Positions 1-7,458 of a stretch of DNA of 18,731 nucleotides are shown one piece after another; position 1 is the stretch's first letter, and every line of letters starts with the position of its first letter. Origin of the DNA: Alphaproteobacteria bacterium UBA7371. Lineage in GTDB: Bacteria; Pseudomonadota; Alphaproteobacteria; UBA8317. The stretch is taken from assembly GCA_002469865.1 (NCBI GenBank), contig DKOD01000127.1:1-18731 (forward strand), given 5' to 3'. Under the pieces are notes generated by a model. The model saw nothing but the letters and a program-made list of their open reading frames with translations. It was not told where the DNA came from and searched no databases. The position numbers and the translations under genes are program-made.

Positions 1-36
1 TGATGGCATGTATCTTAAGGATATTGGGGGCGAAAC

Positions 37-1677
37 ATGACCAGACTGCGCAATTTGGGATCATATGATCAATCCCGAAAGGCCTTCTGTTGGGACGTTC
101 CTGAATATTTTAATTTATTTCGGGCCAGTGTTGGCAATCCAGCTTATGCCAACCGCCTATGTCTCCGACATCTGGGTGATGGTGGTGAGGTTGCCGATTG
201 GAGCTTTGCCCAAATGGCAGCGGCGTCATCAAAACTTGCTGGTCTGTTTGACCAATTGGATGCATCGGTGGATGCCCGGGTGGGTATTTTCTTATCGCAA
301 TGCCCCGAGGTGATCATGGGCCACATGGCATGCGCCATGTCGGGCCGAATTGCCCTGCCGTTGTTTTCGTTGTTTCGTGGCGAGGCCTTGGCCTATAGAT
401 TGGACAATTCTGGCGCGGAAATAGTTATCTGTGACCTGGAAAACCTGCCTCATATTCTGGCCTTGCGTGATCGGTTGCCTCACCTTGGCCATATTTTGCT
501 CACCGATGGGGACCATACCGATGCCGTGAACATGCATAGGTCCATGGCCAATCTGCCTGGAAGCTATGACGTGGTGAACAGCAGGTCCGATGACCCTTGT
601 CTTATTATTTATACCTCTGGAACCACCGGCGCCCCCAAAGGAGCACTCCATGCCCAAAGGCTGGTTCTGGGGCACATGCCAGCTGTGGACATGGCCTTTG
701 AATTTCCCAAAGCTGAAGATGCAATCTTTTGGACACCTGCCGATTGGGCATGGATTGGGGGGCTTTACGACCTGTTAATGCCTGCCCTGCTGATGGGTGC
801 GACCACCATCAGCCGCCGTTTCAAAAAATTTGAAGCACAAAAGGCCTTTCAATTGATGAAAGAACAAGGGGTGACTCATGCATTTTTGCCACCAACAGCC
901 GTCAAAATGATGCGGCAAGACACGCCTTCAGGATCGCCCCCCCATCGGGGTCTCCAAGCAGTTATTTCTGGAGGGGAGGCCCTTTCAGGCGAATTGCTGG
1001 ATTGGGGGGAAGAGATCCTTCAGGTGGCCATCAATGAGCTTTATGGGCAAACGGAGTGCAACCTCATTTTGGCCAATTCAGGCGCGTTGTTTCAGCATAA
1101 ACAGGGTTCTGTTGGCAGGATTGTTCCGGGTCATGATTTGGTGCTTTTGGATGATGAGGGGGAGATCATCGAAGCGCCCCTTGTCACGGGCCAAGTTGCC
1201 GTGAAGAGCCCCGATCCCGTGATGATGCTTGGGTATTGGAACAACCCCGATGCAACAAAGGACAAATTTCAGGATGGTTATTGGCTTACCGGCGATTACG
1301 CCCATCGTGACGAAGAGGGTTATTTTCATTTCGACGGTAGGCGTGACGACTTAATGTCCGTGGCTGGCTACCGCATTGGCCCTTCAGAGATTGAAGATTG
1401 TCTTTTGGGGCACCCAGCCGTTGGCATGGTTGCCGTGGTTGGGCTCCCAGACCCCATTAAGGGGCAAGCCATTAAGGCGTTCATTGTTGTTGGTGATCCG
1501 TCGGTGGATGAGGCGATATTGGCCCAAGAATTGCGCCAGCGCGTGCGTGAGAGGCTGGCACCCCACGAAGTTCCTCGAGATATTTCTTTTGTTGATGTGC
1601 TGCCGATGACATCTACGGGCAAAATCATAAGGGCCCAACTTCGTGGCGCGCATGATCTGCCCGAACGACGGGCATGA
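37..1677 (+). CDS. AMP-forming acyl-CoA synthetase (acetyl-CoA synthetase family)
   Basis: Predicted to activate a carboxylic acid to its acyl-AMP and then acyl-CoA in the cytoplasm. Visible ANL-superfamily motifs are the P-loop YTSGTTGAPKG (residues 192-202), YGQTE (336-340), the adenylate-binding TGD in YWLTGDY, the hinge region GRRDDLMSVAGYRIGPSEIE, and the C-terminal catalytic lysine in TSTGKI (K529). At 546 residues it is complete; true acetyl-CoA synthetases are usually about 650, so it looks more like the medium-chain/aryl acyl-CoA ligase branch. The acid substrate cannot be read from sequence. The ATG at 37 is preceded by a G-rich stretch (26-30). The gene converges on ppsR with only 8 bp between stop codons. 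It is not a usual photosynthesis gene and probably marks the cluster edge. Family call is firm, substrate open. Confidence 0.9.
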   Translation: MTRLRNLGSYDQSRKAFCWDVPEYFNLFRASVGNPAYANRLCLRHLGDGGEVADWSFAQMAAASSKLAGLFDQLDASVDARVGIFLSQCPEVIMGHMACAMSGRIALPLFSLFRGEALAYRLDNSGAEIVICDLENLPHILALRDRLPHLGHILLTDGDHTDAVNMHRSMANLPGSYDVVNSRSDDPCLIIYTSGTTGAPKGALHAQRLVLGHMPAVDMAFEFPKAEDAIFWTPADWAWIGGLYDLLMPALLMGATTISRRFKKFEAQKAFQLMKEQGVTHAFLPPTAVKMMRQDTPSGSPPHRGLQAVISGGEALSGELLDWGEEILQVAINELYGQTECNLILANSGALFQHKQGSVGRIVPGHDLVLLDDEGEIIEAPLVTGQVAVKSPDPVMMLGYWNNPDATKDKFQDGYWLTGDYAHRDEEGYFHFDGRRDDLMSVAGYRIGPSEIEDCLLGHPAVGMVAVVGLPDPIKGQAIKAFIVVGDPSVDEAILAQELRQRVRERLAPHEVPRDISFVDVLPMTSTGKIIRAQLRGAHDLPERRA

Positions 1678-1685
1678 GCGCCCGT
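1668..1685. terminator. Possible bidirectional terminator hairpin between the ligase gene and ppsR
   Basis: Arms ACGGGC (1668-1673) and GCCCGT (1680-1685) form a 6-bp G+C-rich stem with a 6-nt loop. On the plus strand it is followed by a short TTT only. On the minus strand it begins immediately after the ppsR TAA codon (1688-1686). It sits where two convergent genes end and spans the ligase stop codon. An alternative, mutually exclusive stem, TGCCCG/CGGGCA, lies at 1658-1674. The weak U-tract lowers confidence. Confidence 0.4.
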
Positions 1686-3227
1686 TTAAACTTCCCGGTT
1701 AAGAAGACCAAATTTGCGAAGCTTCACATATAGAGATTGCCTTGAGAGGCCCAGCAACTCTGATGCGGCCATGCGGTTGTTGTTGGTCATTTTGAGGGCA
1801 GCCTCAATACAAACCTTTTCGATAACATCGGCAGATTTTGCCACAATATCTTTCAGGGCCATGTTGCCCACCAAGCCTATCATGGTTTGCATTTCATCTT
1901 CTGAGACGTCCTGTTGTGGCGGAACATTTGGCCATGTTGTCTTGGCTGTTGGATCATTGGTCCGCAATACTAAGCCCATAAGGCGGTTTTTTCCCGAACC
2001 AAGCGGGACCATGGAAATCAGAACATCGCGTTGGGCGCCGTAAACAGTGCGGATGTTGGTGGCATAGGAAGAGACGGCGCCGCTTTTGGCCGCCTGATCA
2101 AGAAGAATATTCAGCTCCACCTGACCTCTTGAGAGAATATTGGCTACCGAAAAGTTTGCTTTGGCAATGTCATGACCAATTCCAGTGAGGTCAAGAAAGG
2201 CGTCGTTGCATGATGTGACCATGCCTTCACGGTTAAAAAAGGCGACGCCATCGGGAAGCTTATCCACGAAGCTTCGCAATTGTGCGTTTTTGCTCTCCTG
2301 GCCCGGTTCAGGAATGTTGGAAAGGAGTTTGACAAAAAGTGTTCGTTTGCCAGCGGTGCGAAAGATATTTACTTCCGCAGGCATCATTTGATGTTTTGTT
2401 TTGACAGCCAACTCTGTCTGACCAGTACCCTTACCACTGCTGGCTTCAAGAAGTTGGGCTAATGCGTGTTTGCTGCCAATCCCCCCCAGAAATGTATTAA
2501 TGTCCGAAGCTGACAACGTTGAAGTGATATTGAAAAGTTTTGCAGCCTTTTGGTTATATTCCAAAAGTTGACCATTGCTGGCATCCACAAAAAACGCAGG
2601 CTCCAACAAGCTTTCCATGATGAGATGTTGTTTGGCCAAAAACTGTTCTTGCTGCTCGCGTTCCTGCTCCAACGAGAGATGGGCGTCGACAAGCTGTTTT
2701 TGTATGGATGAAACAATGCTGAGGTCACGCCCAAAAAGCGCAAAACCATGATCATGCTTTAGAAAATGGAGGCTGTATTGCACAGGATATTCTTGGCTAT
2801 TGGATGGCGACAAATGGTTCAATTCTATGTTGCCAAAGGTTGATGACATACCGGTTGCAGCGTGGTTTTGTTTGGCAACATGGGGGATTTTGGCAATTTT
2901 TGCATTAAATTTGACGCGGCTTTCCGGTGTTAATATTTCCGCCAAACGGTGGCCATGCCATTGGGCCACCACATCGGCAAATGCCAAATCTTGGTGGCAC
3001 ATGGAGCGGGTGACCATGCCATGTTTATCCACAACCAGGATGATGTCCGAAATTTCCGACAACATGCTCCAGGGGTCTGCGCGCAAATTTTCGAGGGCTT
3101 TGTTCACATCAAATACCTCACGGCCCCCCAAATTCCGCGCCATTGCGTTAACTTCATCGACTTCTTCGCCAAAAGATGGCCTCAAACTTGTGGGTTGTTG
3201 GTCCTTATTTCGAAGCTGGTGCGACAT
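1686..3227 (-). CDS. ppsR: PpsR/CrtJ transcriptional repressor of photosystem genes
   Basis: Redox-responsive repressor that binds TGT-N12-ACA palindromes and blocks bch, crt and puc/puf promoters under oxygen. In order I see an N-terminal PAS-like region (about 52-165), a Gln/Glu-rich helical linker (about 174-200), a PAS domain opening LLEPAFFVDASNGQLLEYN (about 203-300), a second PAS opening LPDGVAFFNREG (about 317-420), and a Fis-type helix-turn-helix at the C-terminus (about 470-513, GLSRQSLYVKLRKFGL). Only three cysteines are present: C77, C340, and C473 just before the HTH, the last matching the known redox Cys of CrtJ. At 513 residues it is longer than the usual about 465-470. The start at 3227 overlaps the end of aerR by 46 nt. 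An internal ATG at 3143 would give 485 residues and a 38-nt gap; neither has a strong ribosome site. Function firm, start uncertain. Confidence 0.95.
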   Translation of the reverse strand: MSHQLRNKDQQPTSLRPSFGEEVDEVNAMARNLGGREVFDVNKALENLRADPWSMLSEISDIILVVDKHGMVTRSMCHQDLAFADVVAQWHGHRLAEILTPESRVKFNAKIAKIPHVAKQNHAATGMSSTFGNIELNHLSPSNSQEYPVQYSLHFLKHDHGFALFGRDLSIVSSIQKQLVDAHLSLEQEREQQEQFLAKQHLIMESLLEPAFFVDASNGQLLEYNQKAAKLFNITSTLSASDINTFLGGIGSKHALAQLLEASSGKGTGQTELAVKTKHQMMPAEVNIFRTAGKRTLFVKLLSNIPEPGQESKNAQLRSFVDKLPDGVAFFNREGMVTSCNDAFLDLTGIGHDIAKANFSVANILSRGQVELNILLDQAAKSGAVSSYATNIRTVYGAQRDVLISMVPLGSGKNRLMGLVLRTNDPTAKTTWPNVPPQQDVSEDEMQTMIGLVGNMALKDIVAKSADVIEKVCIEAALKMTNNNRMAASELLGLSRQSLYVKLRKFGLLNREV

Positions 3228-3955
3228 AGCTGCGCGGCATCCTCAATTTCATTGCCGTAAAGGTCGGCTCCGGCAACTACATGATCTGGTTGGTGGTTGA
3301 AGATGCTCCCGCCAACACCGAATCTGGTGGGGCCTTCAACAAGGTCACGCATTTTTACAATCCAATTTTGTGCATTTTCAAGGGTTTCTGGGTAAGACCA
3401 TGAAAGAAAAACCGCGTCAAAATCATGCGTTGCGACTCTTTGCAGTGCGTCTGCTTGTTTTGCCCGGATCATGGTGATGGCGTTGATGCCACGCTCCAAG
3501 AGAAGGGCTGCCATGGTGACGGCCCCAAGCGTATGATCGCAACTGCTTGGCACGATGATGAGCGCGGATGGGCGCGCTTCGGCGGCAAAAAATTCCTTCC
3601 GTTGGCGCGCTGCTGATGCCCGTGCTGCTTGCTGAAGGCGTGCCGTGGCAAGTGTTACCTGGGCAAAGCTTAAGCGATCTTCCAGCCAGTCCTGACCAAG
3701 CAGCTCAGCAACCCCAGGAATAATGGTCTCAAGCCATTTGCTGTTGCTGGTCTGGCCATGAACAAGTTTTGACCAAACTTCGTCGCTGCCAAATACTGCG
3801 GAATGATGAATGGCCTTAAGATAGTGATGACCCTCAAGCGGACTTTCGTCTTTGGATAGAAGGTGGAGGGCTTCAAAAGCCAATTTCCTGAGATGCTCAT
3901 TTTCAACGGATGAAAATGTTTCCCGATGAGTGCCGATATCGTTGGGCCTTGCCAT
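3182..3955 (-). CDS. aerR: AerR/PpaA cobalamin-binding antirepressor
   Basis: Predicted light- and B12-responsive partner of PpsR/CrtJ. The 257-residue protein has an N-terminal helical segment (about 20-120) and a C-terminal B12-binding-like alpha/beta domain (about 128-245) with ALIIVPSSCDHTLGA, SWSYPETLENA and RFGVGGS. H141 in DHTLG sits where the cobalamin-contacting His of Rhodobacter AerR is expected. The full base-off DxHxxG motif is not present, which is normal for this family. I chose the ATG at 3953-3955 because a perfect AGGAGG lies 7 nt upstream. The frame stays open upstream to an ATG at 4078, adding 41 residues (see findings). It is co-transcribed with ppsR downstream and divergent from bchF, the standard context for this regulator pair. 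Confidence 0.9.
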   Translation of the reverse strand: MARPNDIGTHRETFSSVENEHLRKLAFEALHLLSKDESPLEGHHYLKAIHHSAVFGSDEVWSKLVHGQTSNSKWLETIIPGVAELLGQDWLEDRLSFAQVTLATARLQQAARASAARQRKEFFAAEARPSALIIVPSSCDHTLGAVTMAALLLERGINAITMIRAKQADALQRVATHDFDAVFLSWSYPETLENAQNWIVKMRDLVEGPTRFGVGGSIFNHQPDHVVAGADLYGNEIEDAAQLCRTSFEIRTNNPQV

Positions 3956-3962
3956 GAATTGG

Positions 3963-3968
3963 CCTCCT
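3963..3968 (-). promoter_or_regulatory. Ribosome binding site of aerR
   Basis: On the minus strand this reads AGGAGG, 7 nt before the ATG at 3955. It decides the short aerR start over the in-frame ATG at 4078. Confidence 0.8.
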
Positions 3969-4026
3969 AATGCGGTTGTCCAAAATAACAACCCAGAAAC
4001 AAAACTTTTGCGCTTGTTTTGGCCAA

Positions 4027-4044
4027 TGTCAATGATAAGTGACA
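4027..4044. promoter_or_regulatory. PpsR/CrtJ operator 1 (TGT-N12-ACA), aerR side
   Basis: The 18-bp site TGTCAATGATAAGTGACA has the extended palindrome TGTCA-N8-TGACA, the best match of the three in this gap. It lies 72-89 bp upstream of the short aerR start. On the minus strand its edge reads TTGACA (4032-4027), which could serve as a -35 element for aerR-ppsR, but I found no good -10. This placement suggests autoregulation of aerR-ppsR by PpsR, acting together with the two sites near bchF. Confidence 0.75.
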
Positions 4045-4121
4045 AATTTCCCCAATTTTTTCGCGGGAATATCATCAAAGGAAAAAGATGTTATGGCTTT
4101 TTGCGCAATACGCCGCATATC

Positions 4122-4139
4122 TGTAAGTTTAAATTGACA
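4122..4139. promoter_or_regulatory. PpsR/CrtJ operator 2 (TGT-N12-ACA) over the bchF -35
   Basis: TGTAAGTTTAAATTGACA matches TGT-N12-ACA. Its right half-site contains the candidate -35 hexamer TTGACA (4134-4139), so a bound repressor would block RNA polymerase. It is centred 95 bp from operator 1 and 29 bp from operator 3. Confidence 0.75.
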
Positions 4140-4163
4140 CAAAGCTTGACTGTTAATTATGGT
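4134..4163 (+). promoter_or_regulatory. Candidate sigma70 promoter of the bchF superoperon
   Basis: A perfect -35 hexamer TTGACA (4134-4139), an 18-bp spacer and TATGGT (4158-4163, four of six matches to TATAAT) would start transcription near 4170. This leaves a leader of about 33 nt before the GTG of bchF. Both hexamers fall within PpsR-type palindromes. The -10 is only moderate, as expected for a promoter that may need an activator. Confidence 0.45.
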
Positions 4164-4168
4164 TTACA
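4151..4168. promoter_or_regulatory. PpsR/CrtJ operator 3 (TGT-N12-ACA) over the bchF -10
   Basis: TGTTAATTATGGTTTACA matches TGT-N12-ACA and encloses the candidate -10 TATGGT. Eleven bp separate it from operator 2. This resembles the paired sites bound cooperatively by CrtJ at Rhodobacter bch promoters. Confidence 0.7.
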
Positions 4169-4202
4169 TGCAGGGTGAAAGAGATTTGTAGGATAAAAGC
4201 GC

Positions 4203-4676
4203 GTGGAAACGGCACAAAAGAGCGTGAAACTATATACCCCGGAGCAACGTGCCCGGCGCGATGAGAGTGTTTGGACAATTGTGCAAGCCATCCTTGCGCC
4301 CTTGCAATTTGTGGTTTTCATTTTCTCGGCAGCAGCAGTTGCCTATTATTTGGCCACAGATGCTGGATATATGTGGGCTGCTTGGTCTGTTGTGGCAAAA
4401 ACCATGGTCTTATACCTGATCATGATCACGGGCGCGGTCTGGGAAAAAATTGTTTTTGGCCAGTATCTGTTTGCCCCCGCTTTCTTTTGGGAAGATGTCT
4501 TTAGTTTTGCGGTGATTGGGCTTCACAGCCTTTATATTTACGGCATGTTTTTTGCGGATTTTGGCCGCCAAGATCTCATGTTGGTCGCCATCATCGCTTA
4601 TGTCGCCTACGTCATTAATGCCGGGCAATTCCTCTGGAAGTTGCGCATGGCCCGCCTTGAGGGTGCAGGCGCATGA
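4203..4676 (+). CDS. bchF: BchF, 3-vinyl (bacterio)chlorophyllide hydratase
   Basis: Adds water to the C3 vinyl group of chlorophyllide on the way to bacteriochlorophyll a, giving the 3-hydroxyethyl group. The 157-residue membrane protein shows about four hydrophobic helices and the family signatures LYTPEQRARRD near the N-terminus, WTIVQAILAPLQF, GAVWEKIVFGQYLFAPAFFWED in the middle, and INAGQFLWKLR near the end. Length is normal. The start is a GTG at 4203, preceded by AGGA with 7-nt spacing. It is the first gene of the superoperon and its TGA overlaps the bchN ATG by 4 nt, suggesting translational coupling. Confidence 0.96.
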   Translation: METAQKSVKLYTPEQRARRDESVWTIVQAILAPLQFVVFIFSAAAVAYYLATDAGYMWAAWSVVAKTMVLYLIMITGAVWEKIVFGQYLFAPAFFWEDVFSFAVIGLHSLYIYGMFFADFGRQDLMLVAIIAYVAYVINAGQFLWKLRMARLEGAGA

Positions 4677-5926
4677 CCGCGGCACCAACAAAAATTCTGA
4701 AAGAACGCGGCCAGCATGAGGTGTTTTGTGGCCTCACCAGCATCCTGTGGCTCCACCGCAAAATGCCCGATGCTTTTTTCCTTATTGTTGGTTCACGAAC
4801 ATGTGCTCATCTCATGCAGTCTGCCGCGGGTGTGATGATTTTTGCCGAGCCTCGTTTTGCCACCGCCATCCTAGAAGAGGGTGATCTTGCAGGCATGGAT
4901 GACATGCATGAGGAATTGGACCGGGTGGTGGCGCAGCTGCTTTCGCGCCGACCAGACATCAAAAGGCTGTTTCTGGTTGGCTCATGCCCCTCAGAAGTCA
5001 TCAAGTTGGATCTCGAAAAAGCAGCCAGCCGTTTGCACGGGATCTATGATCATGTGGCCATATGCAATTTTTCAGGGTCAGGAATTGAAACAACCTTCAC
5101 CCAAGGTGAGGATCAATGTTTGGCCACCTTGGTGTCTCAATTGCGCGAGGGTGATGAGCCCAATCTTGTGATTTTGGGGGCGCTGCCTGATGTGGTTGAA
5201 GGGCAAATGAAATTGCTCCTATCCCAGATGGGTGTTTCAAACGTTCATGTTCTGCCCACAACCAACCATGATGATGATATCTGGGTGGGGCCAAATACGT
5301 CCTTCATGCTCACCCAGCCATTTTTGACCGATGCATGGCAAATGATGACGCGTCGGGGTGCAACCTATATTGAAGCAGGTTTCCCCTTCGGTGCGGAAGG
5401 TTCCTACCGCTGGCTTCGCGCATTGGTTGATGCCTGGGGCTTGGAGTTGGAGCTTTTTGAACAGGCAGTGGCCAAACCATATGCGCGGGCCAAAGATGCC
5501 CTAGCGCGTATCCGACCGGAGCTCGAGGGCAAAAGTATTTTCTTCATGCCCGATAGCCAGCTTGAGGTTCCTTTGGCCCGATTTCTTCATGAGGAATTGG
5601 GCATGAGGCCTATGGAAGTTGGTATGCCCTATGTGACGCCTGGCATTCACGCGACTGATATGGATGCGTTGCCGGAATATTGTCTTATCAGTGAGGGACA
5701 GGATGTGGATTTGCAGCTTGCCCGTGTCCGCAAACATCGCCCGGACATTACCGTATGTGGGCTTGGCCTGGCCAACCCCTTAGAGGCCGAAGGACTCACC
5801 ACCAAATGGGCCATCGAGCTTGTGTTTACACCGGTCCATTTCTTTGAGCAGGCCGCAGATTTGGCAGGCCTTTTTGCCCGTCCCCTTCGTCGTTCGGGGC
5901 TTTTGAACATGGATGCTGCCGAATGA
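4673..5926 (+). CDS. bchN: BchN, light-independent protochlorophyllide reductase subunit N
   Basis: Forms the catalytic heterotetramer of dark-operative protochlorophyllide reductase (DPOR) with BchB, and reduces the C17-C18 double bond using electrons from BchL. It is nitrogenase-like. The three Cys ligands of the NB [4Fe-4S] cluster are visible at C19, C44 (GSRTC) and C105 (GSCPSE). Each is exactly seven lower than the C26, C51 and C112 of the Rhodobacter protein, so only the N-terminus is shorter. The 417-residue length is close to normal. It overlaps both bchF and bchB by ATGA. Confidence 0.97.
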   Translation: MTAAPTKILKERGQHEVFCGLTSILWLHRKMPDAFFLIVGSRTCAHLMQSAAGVMIFAEPRFATAILEEGDLAGMDDMHEELDRVVAQLLSRRPDIKRLFLVGSCPSEVIKLDLEKAASRLHGIYDHVAICNFSGSGIETTFTQGEDQCLATLVSQLREGDEPNLVILGALPDVVEGQMKLLLSQMGVSNVHVLPTTNHDDDIWVGPNTSFMLTQPFLTDAWQMMTRRGATYIEAGFPFGAEGSYRWLRALVDAWGLELELFEQAVAKPYARAKDALARIRPELEGKSIFFMPDSQLEVPLARFLHEELGMRPMEVGMPYVTPGIHATDMDALPEYCLISEGQDVDLQLARVRKHRPDITVCGLGLANPLEAEGLTTKWAIELVFTPVHFFEQAADLAGLFARPLRRSGLLNMDAAE

Positions 5927-7458
5927 AGTTGGCCATGTGGACATATGAGGGACCACCCCATGTGGGTGCCATGCGGATCGCCACTGCCATGAAGGGCGTG
6001 CATTATGTCTTGCATGCGCCCCAGGGTGATACCTACGCTGATTTGCTGTTCACCATGATTGAGCGGCGAGACCATCGTCCACCCGTTACCTACACAACCT
6101 TCCAGGCGCGGGATTTGGGCGCAGATACCGCACAATTGCTCCAAGATGCCTGTCGGGATGCTGTGGAACGTTTCCAGCCCGATGCCTTGCTGGTGGGGGC
6201 TTCTTGTACCGCTGAGCTTATCCAGGATGATCCAGGCGGTTTGGCCGAAGGCATGAATTTGTCAATTCCTGTGGTGCCTCTGGAATTGCCAAGTTACCAG
6301 CGCAAGGAAAATTTTGGCGCCGATGAAACCTTGTTTCAGATGGTGAAGCGCTTGGCCAAACCATGCCCTAGGGATGAGCAAATAAGTTGCAATCTTTTAG
6401 GGCCCACAGCGCTTGGTTTTCGTCACCGCGATGATGTGGCCGAGCTTACCAAACTGCTTGGTGAGATGGGTATCAAGATCAATGCAGTGATGCCACTTAA
6501 TGCCCGCTTGCAGGATGTGGAGCGTTTGGGTGCTGCCCATTTCAATGTGCTGATGTATCCAGAGACTGCCGAGTCTGCAGCCCGTTACCTTGAGCGTGCT
6601 TTTGATCAGCCATTCACCAAAAACATTCCCATAGGTGTCGGCGCAACAGAAGATTTCCTGGCCGAGATATCCACATTAACAGGCCTACCGGTGACCGTTG
6701 ATCGTTCACGACTTCGTTTGCCTTGGTGGTCTCGTTCGGTCGATTCCACCTACCTCACAGGTAAGCGTGTGTTTATTTTTGGTGATGCAACCCATGCCTG
6801 CGCCATGGCGCGAATTGCCCGTGATGAGCTTGGTTTTCAGGTGGTTGGTCTTGGTTGCTACAACAGAGAGGGTGCCCGAAAGCTTCGTCAGCTTGCCGAA
6901 GAATTTGGCGTTAAGGGACTCGTCACTGACGATCATCTTGAAGTGGAAGAAGCTATTGTGGAGTTGGTGCCCGAGCTAATTCTGGGCACCCAAATGGAGC
7001 GGCATATCGCCAAACGGCTTGGTACGGCCTGTGCGGTGGTTTCTGCCCCAGTTCATGTTCAAGATTTCCCCGCCCGATTTGCACCCCAGATGGGTTTTGA
7101 GGGTGCCAATGTTATTTTTGATACCGTGATCCATCCTTTGGTGATGGGCCTGGAAGAGCATCTCCTCACCATGTTCCGTGAGGATTTTGAATTCCATGAC
7201 GCAGCTGGTCCAAGCCATCACGGTGCAAAGGCAAGCAAGCCCATTGATAACTTGATGCCCATGGATGAGGCCAACGTGCCAAATTTGGGTGATGGGGCAC
7301 CGGTTTGGCACCAGGATGCTGAGCAAGAATTGAAAAAAATTCCATTCTTTGTGCGGGGCAAGGCACGCCGCAACACTGAAGAATATGCCCGCGAAAGGGG
7401 CGTTGTAGAGATCTCACGAGAGACCTTGTATGACGCCAAAGCCCATTATGCGCGCTGA
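5923..7458 (+). CDS. bchB: BchB, light-independent protochlorophyllide reductase subunit B
   Basis: Partner of BchN in DPOR. D36, the unusual aspartate ligand of the NB cluster, is in place in HAPQGDTYAD. D274, the proposed proton donor, is in place in WSRSVDSTYLTG. The C-terminal about 50 residues (IPFFVRGKARRNTEEYARERG onward) match the small PCP-reductase-like tail domain of this family. At 511 residues it is complete. It starts in an ATGA overlap with bchN, and its 3' end is next to or overlapped by the bchH start. Confidence 0.97.
   Translation: MKLAMWTYEGPPHVGAMRIATAMKGVHYVLHAPQGDTYADLLFTMIERRDHRPPVTYTTFQARDLGADTAQLLQDACRDAVERFQPDALLVGASCTAELIQDDPGGLAEGMNLSIPVVPLELPSYQRKENFGADETLFQMVKRLAKPCPRDEQISCNLLGPTALGFRHRDDVAELTKLLGEMGIKINAVMPLNARLQDVERLGAAHFNVLMYPETAESAARYLERAFDQPFTKNIPIGVGATEDFLAEISTLTGLPVTVDRSRLRLPWWSRSVDSTYLTGKRVFIFGDATHACAMARIARDELGFQVVGLGCYNREGARKLRQLAEEFGVKGLVTDDHLEVEEAIVELVPELILGTQMERHIAKRLGTACAVVSAPVHVQDFPARFAPQMGFEGANVIFDTVIHPLVMGLEEHLLTMFREDFEFHDAAGPSHHGAKASKPIDNLMPMDEANVPNLGDGAPVWHQDAEQELKKIPFFVRGKARRNTEEYARERGVVEISRETLYDAKAHYAR

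Noticed and set aside
1..36. Possible end of an upstream gene before the ligase
   Set aside because: Stop triplets occur (TGA at 1, TAA at 16) but 36 bases are too few to assign a coding frame.
3670..3906. Overlapping open frames on both strands over aerR, ppsR and bchH
   Set aside because: These frames lack family motifs and ribosome sites and lie opposite or within well-supported genes; they are shadows of coding sequence.
4045..4121. FNR-type site (TTGAT-N4-ATCAA) in the aerR-bchF gap
   Set aside because: Only half-site resemblance (TTTGATGATATT on the minus strand); the second half does not match.
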